A DNA stretch of 22,246 nucleotides from Clostridiales bacterium (GCA_004551945.1 SFPN01000029.1:1-22246); one strand, 5' to 3'. Counted from the first letter of the stretch, positions 7,219 to 13,710 are shown. Notes: a model not told the origin generated them from the letters alone. Numbers and translations: made by a program.

Positions 7219-7968
7219 TTAGGGTTCCTCCTTAATAAATGTATAGGTCGTGTCGTTGGATTCCTCCGGCGAAAAGCGGTAGCCCAGCCGGTGAAAGTCC
7301 CGGATTTGCTCCGGGTCCTGAATCTGGTGCTCGGCCAGATAGCGCACCATCTCTCCCCGGGCCATCTTGCACAGGGTGCCCTTTTCGATGAGCTTGCCCT
7401 CTTTCCGCTCACAGAACAGAACAGTGATAAACTTCACCCGGTCCTTCCCGCAGGAAGACACACAGCGGCTGTACTCCTTGGAGGCCAGGTTGAGGATGCA
7501 GTCGGTTTCCGAGAAGAGGGTCTCCGCAATGCTGTCTCCCCAAAAGCTGTAAAGGTCTTTCCCTTGCCCCATAGAAAGCTTTGCCTGCATCTCCAGCCGG
7601 TAGGGGGTCACCCCGTCAAAGGGGCGGAGGACCCCATAAAATCCCGAGAGAATCCGCAGGTGTTCCTCCACATACGCCAGGGCCTGGTCGGAGAACACCC
7701 CGGGGGCCATATACTGGTACTGGATGCCCTCATAGGCCAGGATGGCCGGGGTTAAATTCCGGCGCAGGTCCATGGTTTCCAGACGCTCCAGGTTCACTTT
7801 GGCGATGGCGTCGCTGCACTTCCAAAGGGCTTTCAGCTCCTGGTAGGACATCCCCCGCAGCCGCTCATACAGCTGCTCCGTTTTGGGCAGCAGCTGGGGC
7901 AGGCTGCGGCAGGGAAAGCTGTCGGTATCCACCTTCATTTTCTTGGCCGGGGAAAGGATGATTTGCAT
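7219..7968 (-). CDS. yaaA: Peroxide stress protein YaaA (DUF328/UPF0246)
   Basis: 249 residues. The frame is open further up to 8073, but the ATG at 7968 has TTAGGAGG upstream and gives the family N-terminus MQIILSPAKKM. The upstream extension would also cross the promoter. Other family landmarks are YSFWGDSI and a C-terminal FSPEESNDTTYTF segment. In E. coli YaaA is induced by OxyR and limits free iron and oxidative DNA damage; it has a DNA-binding fold. It is the first gene of the eight-gene operon and has its own sigma-A promoter and a structured leader. It ends with TAA one base before bcp. Confidence 0.92.
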   Translation of the reverse strand: MQIILSPAKKMKVDTDSFPCRSLPQLLPKTEQLYERLRGMSYQELKALWKCSDAIAKVNLERLETMDLRRNLTPAILAYEGIQYQYMAPGVFSDQALAYVEEHLRILSGFYGVLRPFDGVTPYRLEMQAKLSMGQGKDLYSFWGDSIAETLFSETDCILNLASKEYSRCVSSCGKDRVKFITVLFCERKEGKLIEKGTLCKMARGEMVRYLAEHQIQDPEQIRDFHRLGYRFSPEESNDTTYTFIKEEP

Positions 7969-7985
7969 AGGTCCTCCTAACAGCC

Positions 7986-8005
7986 GCCGGTCAGAGAGGA
8001 CCGGC
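7986..8005. repeat. Inverted repeat in the yaaA leader, possible operator or leader hairpin
   Basis: Perfect 7-bp arms GCCGGTC / GACCGGC with a 6-base centre AGAGAG. It lies between the predicted transcription start (about 8020) and the ribosome site of yaaA. The ten-base word CCGGTCAGAG at 7987-7996 occurs again at 8033-8042, inside the spacer of the promoter. This gives three copies of the GACCGG half-site. No T-run follows, so it is not a terminator. Confidence 0.6.
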
Positions 8006-8026
8006 AGCGGGATCAATTCTTTCTCT

Positions 8027-8055
8027 ATTATACCGGTCAGAGCACCCCAGGTCAA
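8027..8055 (-). promoter_or_regulatory. Sigma-A promoter of the yaaA operon
   Basis: On the - strand, -35 TTGACC (8055-8050) and -10 TATAAT (8032-8027) are separated by exactly 17 bases. It lies 59 bases upstream of the yaaA start and just downstream of the terminator of the rhodanese gene. No other comparable promoter was found inside the eight-gene run, although internal ones cannot be excluded. Confidence 0.85.
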
Positions 8056-8058
8056 CGC

Positions 8059-8093
8059 AAAAGCCCTGCGCAAGCCAGTCGCGCAGGGCTTTT
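8059..8093. terminator. Intrinsic terminator after the rhodanese gene
   Basis: Perfect 13-bp stem AAAAGCCCTGCGC / GCGCAGGGCTTTT (8059-8071, 8081-8093) with a 9-base loop. It lies four bases beyond the rhodanese TAA on the - strand and separates that gene from the yaaA promoter. Confidence 0.88.
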
Positions 8094-8097
8094 GGAA

Positions 8098-8493
8098 TTA
8101 TTCGATCTCATAGGGCCAGTCCTGAATGCCGCCGAACTCATAGACCTGGGTGTAGCCCAGCTGCGCCAGTTCGCCGGCCGCCGCTTTGCTGCGGTTTCCG
8201 CTGCGGCAGTACACCAGCACCACCGTGTCCTTTTCAGGGACTGCGGCGGAGGCGCTTTCCTGGGTGATCTCACCCACCGGCAGCAGCACCGCCCCGGGGA
8301 TGTGCCCCTGGTCGTATTCCTCCTGCTCCCGCACGTCCAGGACTATGGTTCCTGCGTCCACGTCCATCATGGTCTTTGCCTCCTGAGCGGTGATTTGCTG
8401 GTAGCCGGGTTCCTTCTCCTGGGCGCCTGTGCCGCAGCCGGCCAGACCCAGGGTCAGCACAGCGGTGAAAAGCCAAAGCATCCGTTTTTTCAT
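8098..8493 (-). CDS. Rhodanese-like domain lipoprotein
   Basis: 131 residues. The N-terminus is a lipoprotein signal: KKR, a hydrophobic run, then lipobox LAGC with C20 as the lipidated residue. The protein would therefore be anchored on the outer face of the membrane. Residues about 33-130 are one rhodanese domain: IVLDVREQEEYDQGHIPGA, then active-site C96 in the loop CRSGNR, then GYTQVYEFGGIQDW. Rhodaneses carry sulfane sulfur on the cysteine. An extracytoplasmic single-domain form is common in Clostridia but its acceptor is unknown. SD AAGGAGGAGAG precedes the ATG. The 52 bases up to the transporter stop hold no clear promoter or terminator, so co-transcription is likely. Confidence 0.92.
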   Translation of the reverse strand: MKKRMLWLFTAVLTLGLAGCGTGAQEKEPGYQQITAQEAKTMMDVDAGTIVLDVREQEEYDQGHIPGAVLLPVGEITQESASAAVPEKDTVVLVYCRSGNRSKAAAGELAQLGYTQVYEFGGIQDWPYEIE

Positions 8494-8545
8494 GGTCTCT
8501 CCTCCTTGGGGGGCTTGTCTTTAGGATACCACAGCTTCCGCCTTT

Positions 8546-9874
8546 TTAGAAGGCCACCTTCATCCCCAGGGCCACGCAGCAGAGAATCAGGGCGCAGGGC
8601 ACATAGAGATAGCGGCCCGCGCTGTACCACAGTCCGCCATGGGGACGGGCCAGGCCCTTGTTGATCTCCTCCAGCAGGTCCTGCTTCCGCATGATCCAGA
8701 ACCAGGACAGGGCGCCCAGGGTCGCGCCGATGGGGATAATATAGATGGACACAATATCCATCCAGGGTCCCCACTTGCTGATGGACTCCATCTGCAGGCC
8801 GAAGCCCAGGCAGACTACGCACAGCAGCAGGAGCACCGCCCTGCGGCTGAGCTTGGGGAACCGGTGCTGGAGGGACTCGCCCACGGCCTCAAACATATTT
8901 TGCAGGGAGCTGACCCCGGCAAAGGTCATTGCTGTGTACAGGATGATGGCAAACACCCGGCCCAGAGGGATATCCTGCAGAATCCGGGGCAGGGTCACAA
9001 ACAGAAGAGCCGGACCCGCGCCCACGTCCAGCCCGTAGGCAAAGCAGGCGGGGATGATCACCAGAGCGGCCACCAGGGCGGCAATGGTATCGAACAGGGC
9101 CGTGCGGAGGGCAATGTGGACCACGTCCTCCTCGTCCCCCAGGTAAGCGCCGTAGACAATCATGCCGCTGCCGGTGACGGACAGGGAGAAGAAAGCCTGT
9201 CCCATGGCCCAGACCCACACCATGGGGTCCTTCAGGGCCTCCCAGCGGGGGGTGAACATGAACCGGTATCCCTCCGCTGCCCCGGGCAGCATGGCCACCC
9301 GGACAGCCAGGATCACAAAGATGAGAAAGAAGAGAGGCATCATCACCTTGTTGGTCTTTTCGATGCTTCTGGCCCCCAGCACCAGGGTGAGCAGGGTGCC
9401 CACCACAACGATAATGTGGAAGGGAACCACGGAATAGTCCGCCGAAGAGAAGGAGGCAAACCAGCTGGAGGTATCCACCGTCATGAGCTCCCCGGTGAGG
9501 GAGTGGAAAAAGGCCTTGAGCACATAGGCGATGATCACCGCGTAGCCGATGGCGATGCACATGGAGCCGGCCAGGGGGAGGCATCCCACAAGGCCGCCGG
9601 CCCGGCCCAGGGTCTTGCTCCGGGTGGCCCAGGCGGCCCGGTAGGACCCCAGGGTTCCCGTGCGGGAGCGGCGGCCGATGGCATACTCGGCGGACAGGCC
9701 CACCACGCTGAACAGGGCAATGAAAATCAGATAGGCCACCAGAAAGGCCCCGCCGCCGTTGGCCCCCATTTTGGCCGGGAACCCCCAGACATTGGCCATA
9801 CCCACGGCAGAGCCAACCGCCGAGAGAATGAACCCCCACCGGCTGGTAAACATGGAATGCTTCTTGGAATGCAT
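8546..9874 (-). CDS. Sodium-dependent neurotransmitter:sodium symporter (NSS/SNF) family transporter
   Basis: 442 residues from the ATG at 9874, which has GAGGAGG nine bases upstream; the frame is open back to 9967 but that part lacks an SD. The LeuT-type core is clear: WGFILSAVGSAVGMANVWGF and GANGGGAFLVAYL form TM1-2 with the unwound substrate/Na+ site, followed by AEYAIGRRSR and about 11-12 membrane segments to the end. Family members import amino acids such as Leu, Trp, Tyr or Ala with sodium. The substrate is not decidable here. It has its own promoter, and the rhodanese lipoprotein follows 52 bases downstream. Confidence 0.92.
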   Translation of the reverse strand: MHSKKHSMFTSRWGFILSAVGSAVGMANVWGFPAKMGANGGGAFLVAYLIFIALFSVVGLSAEYAIGRRSRTGTLGSYRAAWATRSKTLGRAGGLVGCLPLAGSMCIAIGYAVIIAYVLKAFFHSLTGELMTVDTSSWFASFSSADYSVVPFHIIVVVGTLLTLVLGARSIEKTNKVMMPLFFLIFVILAVRVAMLPGAAEGYRFMFTPRWEALKDPMVWVWAMGQAFFSLSVTGSGMIVYGAYLGDEEDVVHIALRTALFDTIAALVAALVIIPACFAYGLDVGAGPALLFVTLPRILQDIPLGRVFAIILYTAMTFAGVSSLQNMFEAVGESLQHRFPKLSRRAVLLLLCVVCLGFGLQMESISKWGPWMDIVSIYIIPIGATLGALSWFWIMRKQDLLEEINKGLARPHGGLWYSAGRYLYVPCALILCCVALGMKVAF

Positions 9875-9929
9875 GGACACCGTCCTCCTCGTATTGTGGG
9901 CAAACCCTCCGGGCGGACTGCTCGCCACT

Positions 9930-9942
9930 TGACATTCTGTCA
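9930..9942. promoter_or_regulatory. Palindrome overlapping the transporter transcription start
   Basis: Perfect inverted repeat TGACA-TTC-TGTCA just downstream of the predicted -10 of the NSS transporter promoter, at the expected start of transcription. A bound protein would block initiation. A further TGTCA half-site is embedded in the -35 hexamer at 9969-9973. Not assignable to a known regulator. Confidence 0.4.
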
Positions 9943-9945
9943 TAT

Positions 9946-9974
9946 ACCTTATACTATTTATCAACATATGTCAA
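9946..9974 (-). promoter_or_regulatory. Candidate sigma-A promoter of the NSS transporter
   Basis: On the - strand a perfect -35 TTGACA (9974-9969) is followed by an AT-rich region with TAAGGT at 17 bases (9951-9946), or alternatively ATAAGG at 16 or TATAAG at 15 bases. The -35 is strong and the -10 imperfect. It lies about 75 bases upstream of the chosen ATG. Confidence 0.6.
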
Positions 9975-10027
9975 ATACATCTTTTGCAAACTGCCGCAAA
10001 ACCTGCGCCGTCCTCCCCCGTTTCCCC

Positions 10028-10056
10028 TTGCGGGGACAGTCCCCCTGTTGTACAAT
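10028..10056 (+). promoter_or_regulatory. Promoter of the zincin gene with an operator-like palindrome in the spacer
   Basis: -35 TTGCGG (10028-10033) and -10 TACAAT (10051-10056) spaced by 17 bases. The spacer holds a perfect inverted repeat GGGGAC-A-GTCCCC (10032-10044), exactly where RNA polymerase would bind. A second pairing CCCC-TTGC-GGGG overlaps the -35 at 10024-10035. Confidence 0.6.
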
Positions 10057-10093
10057 ACAGGCAAGAGACGAAACGCAGCTGGGAGGCGGCAAC

Positions 10094-10483
10094 ATGGAAC
10101 TAACCTTTGACCAAGTGGCGGACATGCTGGACGAAATGGCGGAGTCCTTCCCGCCGGTGTTTTTCGAGGGGCTCAACGGGGGCATTCTCCTCCAGGAGGA
10201 GGAAAAGCAGGACCCCCTGTTCCCCGAGGGGGAGATGTTCTTCATGGGAGAGTATGTCCAGGACGAGTACCTGGGCCGGTTCATTAACCTGTACTATGGC
10301 TCCTTCCTGGCCTCCGCCCGGAACGAGGACTGGTCGGAGGAGACCTGGCGGGAGGAGCTCTACACCACCCTGGCCCATGAGTTCACCCACCACGTGGAGT
10401 CCCTGGCCAACGCCCACCGGCTGGACGATCAGGACGAGGAGGACATGCTCCGCTACCTGGAGGAATACGGACTGAAGAAATGA
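10094..10483 (+). CDS. Small zincin-like metallopeptidase family protein
   Basis: 129 residues starting at ATG 10094 behind GGGAGG. A much longer open frame reaches back to 8639, but it is antisense to the transporter and is rejected. The middle carries the zinc-protease signature HEFTHH (HExxH) in TTLAHEFTHHVESL. N-terminal MELTFDQVADMLDEM and the acidic body match the small Zincin_1/metallopeptidase family found across Bacillota and Actinobacteria. No signal peptide, so it is cytoplasmic. Substrate and role are unknown. It is monocistronic as far as can be seen, and divergent from the NSS transporter. Confidence 0.85.
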   Translation: MELTFDQVADMLDEMAESFPPVFFEGLNGGILLQEEEKQDPLFPEGEMFFMGEYVQDEYLGRFINLYYGSFLASARNEDWSEETWREELYTTLAHEFTHHVESLANAHRLDDQDEEDMLRYLEEYGLKK

Positions 10484-10523
10484 TTTCCTAGCAATCCGGT
10501 GGAATTTCTTTCCCCAAAATTCG

Positions 10524-10578
10524 CCACAAAATCTTGTGGTCCCGCCAAAATGGTTACAGAACGGTATCAACATGTTGA
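10524..10578. repeat. Two perfect palindromes between the zincin gene and sepF
   Basis: CCACAA-AATC-TTGTGG (10524-10539) and the continuous 12-base palindrome TCAACATGTTGA (10567-10578). The second is followed by AA and a run of seven T (10581-10587), so it could be a weak terminator for the zincin gene. The first has no T-run. They account for part of the 255-base gene-free stretch 10484-10738, which otherwise holds the sepF promoter and leader. Confidence 0.4.
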
Positions 10579-10618
10579 AATTTTTTTACGATTCCGCACA
10601 AAATATTCCCTGAAAATA

Positions 10619-10647
10619 TTGAAATTCCTCTGATTTTGTAGTATCAT
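10619..10647 (+). promoter_or_regulatory. Sigma-A promoter of sepF
   Basis: -35 TTGAAA (10619-10624) and -10 TATCAT (10642-10647) with a 17-base spacer in an AT-rich zone. It leaves a leader of about 85 bases before the sepF ATG, which contains a weak GTCCA-N5-TGGAC hairpin (10676-10690). Confidence 0.65.
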
Positions 10648-10738
10648 GTAAAAAATGCTTAAATGTGCCCATTCTGTCCATTTTTTGGACCACTTGCGTG
10701 CACTGACATGGGAGAGAGCATAGAGGAGGTACCTGCAC

Positions 10739-11146
10739 ATGGGATTCTTTGACGCACTGCGGCGCAAGCCACTGGATGAGGACCTATACGAAGATTACGA
10801 GGACAGCTACGCATACGAAGAGGAAGACGATCAGAGCTGGGCATCGGAGGGTGCGCAGCCCATCCACAGCGTTGCCGACATGCAGGTCGTGCTGGTGTCT
10901 CCGCTGGAGTATAAGGACGCATCCAAGATCGCTGATCTTCTGCGGAACATGAAGTTTGTGGTGCTGAACCTGGGCAAGACGGACCGGGAAATTGCCCGCC
11001 GCCTGCTGGACTTCGTCTCCGGCGTGATTTACGCGGAGGACGGCCACATTATGAAGGTCGCTACCAACGTTTATGTGGTGGCTCCCTACTTTGTGGATCT
11101 GCATGACAACTCTGGTGACAACGATCGGGGCGATCTCTACTTCTGA
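10739..11146 (+). CDS. sepF: Cell division protein SepF
   Basis: 135 residues, normal SepF length. The N-terminal MGFFDALRRK is the amphipathic membrane-binding helix. It is followed by an acidic, tyrosine-rich linker (about 12-40) and the globular SepF core with MQVVLVSPLEYKDASKIADLL, VVLNLGKTDREIARRLLDFVSG and a YVVAPYFVDL end. SepF polymerises into rings, binds the FtsZ C-terminus and anchors and aligns the Z-ring at the division site. SD GAGGAGGT precedes the ATG. Unlike many Bacillota, where sepF lies in the ylm cluster beside ylmE/ylmG/divIVA, here it is alone between a zincin gene and a bidirectional terminator. Confidence 0.95.
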   Translation: MGFFDALRRKPLDEDLYEDYEDSYAYEEEDDQSWASEGAQPIHSVADMQVVLVSPLEYKDASKIADLLRNMKFVVLNLGKTDREIARRLLDFVSGVIYAEDGHIMKVATNVYVVAPYFVDLHDNSGDNDRGDLYF

Positions 11147-11165
11147 TTTACCATTCTGTTGTCAT

Positions 11166-11203
11166 AAAAAATCGGTGCATGGTTTTCCATGCACCGATTT
11201 TTT
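11166..11203. terminator. Bidirectional terminator between sepF and the iron alcohol dehydrogenase
   Basis: Perfect 17-bp stem, AAAAAATCGGTGCATGG / CCATGCACCGATTTTTT (11166-11182, 11187-11203), with a TTTT loop. The A and T ends allow it to stop transcription from both convergent genes. Confidence 0.93.
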
Positions 11204-11211
11204 CGTTCTCT

Positions 11212-12381
11212 TTAAAAGCTCTCCCGGAGAACCTGGAGGATCTCTGCCTGCGTCAGCGTGTGGTACCCGCCCCGGCGGCGGGCGCAGGTGGCGGCGATGT
11301 CCGCCAGCTGGGTGTCGTCGGGGATGCCCAGCTCCCGGAGGGTAGCGGTCATGCGGCTGTCCCGGATGTAGGCGGCCAGGGCGTCGATGCCCTCCAGGGC
11401 GGTTTCCAGGTCGCTCTTTCCCGCCGGGTCGATGCCCCACACGTTCACCGCGAAGCGCTTGAACTTGGGCAGGCCGTAGGGGCACACCAGCCGGTAATAA
11501 GCCGGGGAAATGGCCGCCAGACCCATGCCGTGGGCGCAGTCGTAATAGGCCCCCAGCTGGTGCTGGATCTGGTGCACCTCCCAGTCCTCGGTCTTGGAGG
11601 GAGACAGCAGGCCGCTGAGGGCCAGGGAGGAAGCCCACATCAGGTTGCTCCGGGCAGTGTAATCCCGGGGATTCTGAATCGCCGCCGGGGTATTGCGGAT
11701 GATGCTCTTCATGATGGCCTCCGCCAGGTCGTCGGAAAGGTTGTCCCCGTCCTCGGGGCTGAAGTAGATCTCCATAATGTGGGAGAGGCTGTCAAAAATC
11801 CCGGAGGCCATCTGGTACTCCGGCAGACTGTAGGTAAACGCCGGGTTCAGGATGGCGAACCGGGGGTAAATGGCATAGTCCCAGCAGGAGGTCTTGACCT
11901 TGGTCTCCTCATTGGTGATCACCGCGTCCCCGTCCATCTCCGAGCCGGTGCCCGCCATGGTGAGGATGGCTCCCACGGGGATGGGGTCGCAGTCCGGCGC
12001 CTGCTTTTCGATCCAATACTTGGTCCACAGGTCCCCGTCCTCCACCGCCGCCAAAGCCACCGCCTTGGCGCAGTCGATCACCGAGCCGCCCCCTACCGCA
12101 AGGATCAGGTCCGCCTGACAGGCCCGGGCCAGGGCGCCCCCCTCCAGCACCTTGGCGTAGGTGGGGTTGGGCATGATGCCGGAAAACTCCGTAACCTGTT
12201 TTCCGCACCGGGTCAGGATCTCCATGACCTGGTCATAGATTCCGTTTTTCTTGATGGATCCGCCCCCATAGGCCAGCAGGATGCTCTCTCCGCAGCCCTC
12301 CAGGATGGCGGGCAGGCTCTCCATGGCGTCTTTGCCGAAGAACACCTGGGTGGGGTTAAAGTATGTAAAGTCCTGGTTCAT
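11212..12381 (-). CDS. Iron-containing alcohol dehydrogenase (butanol dehydrogenase/YqhD-like)
   Basis: 389 residues from the ATG at 12381, preceded by AAAGGAGA; an upstream in-frame ATG at 12405 lacks an SD. Group III Fe-ADH: nucleotide-binding YGGGSIKKNG and AVGGGSVIDCAKAVALAA, then metal ligands D197 and H201 (GIFDSLSHIME) and H270 and H284 (VHQIQHQLGAYYDCAHGMG). These enzymes reduce aldehydes to alcohols with NAD(P)H in fermentation or aldehyde detoxification. It starts 24 bases after the Crp/Fnr regulator stop, so the two form an operon and the regulator may control aldehyde/alcohol metabolism. The substrate cannot be read from the sequence. Confidence 0.92.
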   Translation of the reverse strand: MNQDFTYFNPTQVFFGKDAMESLPAILEGCGESILLAYGGGSIKKNGIYDQVMEILTRCGKQVTEFSGIMPNPTYAKVLEGGALARACQADLILAVGGGSVIDCAKAVALAAVEDGDLWTKYWIEKQAPDCDPIPVGAILTMAGTGSEMDGDAVITNEETKVKTSCWDYAIYPRFAILNPAFTYSLPEYQMASGIFDSLSHIMEIYFSPEDGDNLSDDLAEAIMKSIIRNTPAAIQNPRDYTARSNLMWASSLALSGLLSPSKTEDWEVHQIQHQLGAYYDCAHGMGLAAISPAYYRLVCPYGLPKFKRFAVNVWGIDPAGKSDLETALEGIDALAAYIRDSRMTATLRELGIPDDTQLADIAATCARRRGGYHTLTQAEILQVLRESF

Positions 12382-12405
12382 AGCACAGTCTCCTTTCCGG
12401 GGCAA

Positions 12406-13056
12406 TCAGGCCAAAATATCCTCCAGGGCGTCCTGGTCCAGAACCGTGACGGTTCCCCGGCCCAGGGAGACAATGCCCCGGCTGGCAAACTGGTTCAGGG
12501 TGCGGGTGACCACCTCCCGGGAGGAGCCGATATACCGGGCGATCTGCTCGTGGGTGGCGGAAAACACCGGGGATTTTCTCCGGCTGCACTCCTCCTTCAG
12601 GAAGGAGGCCAGCCGCTTTTCCAGGCTGAAAAAGACGATCTTCTGCAGGGTGCTCAGGGCGCTGGCATACTGCTGGGCCGCGTTCTTGTACACCAGCCGC
12701 TCCACATCGTGGTTTTCCTGCATCAGCTGGGCCAGCACTGCCGCCGGCAGGATGGAAAGCTCGGTCTTTACCTCTGCTGTTACGATGCTCTCCGACTCCA
12801 CCCCCTGAAACACGCAGGAAGCGGAAAGGACACAGGTCTGCCCGCTCTCCGCCCGGAACAGGGTGATCTCCCGCCCCTCCTCAGACAGCGCGGTGAAGGC
12901 CAGCCGGCCCTGATGGACGAAGATCACGCCCACGCAGGCGTCCCCATGCCGGTGGACCACCTGCCCCTTGCGAAAGGTAAACCGCTGGATGGAGCCATCC
13001 AGTATCTTTTTCTGCTCTGATGTGAGGTAGGAATAAAAGATAATATCCCGATTCAT
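12406..13056 (-). CDS. Crp/Fnr family transcriptional regulator
   Basis: 216 residues from the ATG at 13056; the frame is open to 13137 but the extension overlaps the promoter. Residues about 1-120 form the cyclic-nucleotide-type sensor (FTFRKGQVVHRHGDACVGV, GREITLFRAESG, VLSASCVF). A long dimer helix follows, then a winged HTH near 165-190 with ATHEQIARYIGSSREVVTRTL. The recognition helix SREVVTR matches the SRETVGR pattern of CRP, whose half-site contains GTGA. The N-terminal cysteine cluster of oxygen-sensing FNR is absent; cysteines occur only in GDAC, GQTC-x5-C and EECS, so the effector is unknown. It lies directly upstream of the iron ADH and divergent from superoxide reductase. Confidence 0.9.
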   Translation of the reverse strand: MNRDIIFYSYLTSEQKKILDGSIQRFTFRKGQVVHRHGDACVGVIFVHQGRLAFTALSEEGREITLFRAESGQTCVLSASCVFQGVESESIVTAEVKTELSILPAAVLAQLMQENHDVERLVYKNAAQQYASALSTLQKIVFFSLEKRLASFLKEECSRRKSPVFSATHEQIARYIGSSREVVTRTLNQFASRGIVSLGRGTVTVLDQDALEDILA

Positions 13057-13108
13057 TGTTGACGCACTTCCTCTCTCCTTCAGATAACCTGGGCGCGGCG
13101 GGCCCCAA

Positions 13109-13137
13109 ATTATATCTTTTTTTCGTGACCTAGTCAC
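13109..13137 (-). promoter_or_regulatory. Promoter of the crp/ADH operon, overlapping a GTGAC palindrome
   Basis: -10 TATAAT (13114-13109) with a -35-like GTGACT (13137-13132) at 17 bases on the - strand. The -35 lies inside the perfect palindrome GTGAC-CTA-GTCAC (13125-13137). A protein bound there would compete with RNA polymerase, which would suit autorepression by the Crp/Fnr protein. Confidence 0.6.
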
Positions 13138-13189
13138 TGGGCATGGGTTTCCTCAGATGGTATTATAATAACACAAGTTGAAACAACTT
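13125..13189 (+). promoter_or_regulatory. Superoxide reductase promoter region with two palindromes
   Basis: A good -10 TATAAT (13164-13169) has no recognisable -35 at 16-18 bases. Instead the palindrome GTGAC-CTA-GTCAC (13125-13137) is centred about 45 bases before the likely start site, near the position used by class II Crp activators. A second perfect repeat, AAGTTG-AAA-CAACTT (13175-13189), covers the predicted start of transcription and could be a repressor operator. Confidence 0.5.
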
Positions 13190-13234
13190 ACATCCATTTT
13201 CTCATATTTTGACGACGCGAAAGGAGTTTTTCTC

Positions 13235-13609
13235 ATGGATATGAAGTTCTATAAATGTTCCCACTGCGGCAACATCATCGCTTATGTGAACGCCAGCGGT
13301 GTCAAGGCCAGCTGCTGCGGCGAAGAGATGACCGAGATCGCCCCCAAGACCGCTGACTCCTCCACCGAGAAGCACGTCCCCGTGGTAAAGGTGGACGGCA
13401 ACTTGGTCACCGTGACCGTGGGCTCCACCCTGCACCCCATGGAAGAGAAGCACTCCATCCAGTGGATCAGCCTGCAGACCGAGCAGGGCAACCAGCGGAA
13501 GGCTCTGGCTCCCGGCCAGGAACCCACCGCCGTCTTTGCTCTGGCTCCCGGCGACAAGGTGGTTGCCGCTTATGAGTACTGCAACCTCCACGGTCTGTGG
13601 AAGGCATAA
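13235..13609 (+). CDS. dfx: Desulfoferrodoxin-type superoxide reductase (two-iron)
   Basis: 124 residues starting at ATG 13235 behind AAAGGAG; an upstream TTG at 13178 in the same frame is not needed. The desulforedoxin-like N-domain has the Cys4 iron site: C8 and C11 (KCSHCGN) and C27-C28 (SCCGEEM). The C-domain has the reactive site: E45 and H47 (EKHVP), H67 and H73 (HPMEEKHSI), and C116 and H119 (YCNLHG). All ligands of centres I and II are present. The enzyme reduces superoxide to hydrogen peroxide without making oxygen, the usual strategy of strict anaerobes, taking electrons from rubredoxin. The peroxide formed could be removed by enzymes such as the Bcp protein in this window. Confidence 0.95.
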   Translation: MDMKFYKCSHCGNIIAYVNASGVKASCCGEEMTEIAPKTADSSTEKHVPVVKVDGNLVTVTVGSTLHPMEEKHSIQWISLQTEQGNQRKALAPGQEPTAVFALAPGDKVVAAYEYCNLHGLWKA

Positions 13610-13627
13610 GCTCCGTCCGTATCCTTC

Positions 13628-13663
13628 GCGCCCGCCCCTGCGTAAGCAGGCGCGGGCGCTTTT
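13628..13663 (+). terminator. Intrinsic terminator after superoxide reductase
   Basis: GC-rich hairpin GCGCCCGCCCCTGC / GCAGGCGCGGGCGC (13628-13641, 13646-13659) with one C-C mismatch and a GTAA loop, followed by TTTT. The short T-run may allow read-through into hydF, for which no separate promoter was seen. Confidence 0.8.
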
Positions 13664-13710
13664 CCCATTCCTTACACAACGCAGACAACCTATTTTCGGA
13701 GGGGATTCCC

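Noticed and set aside
7218..7412. Upstream extension of bcp
   Set aside because: Arg/Pro-rich shadow of the yaaA 3' end; the SD and conserved N-terminus place the start at 7217.
8639..10483. Open frame of 614 codons on the + strand ending with the zincin sequence
   Set aside because: Its first three quarters are antisense to the clear NSS transporter and show low-complexity Gly/His/Gln composition. Only the part from ATG 10094 with an SD is a gene.
11179..13020. 613-codon + strand frame
   Set aside because: Antisense to the iron ADH and the Crp/Fnr gene, and no family features.
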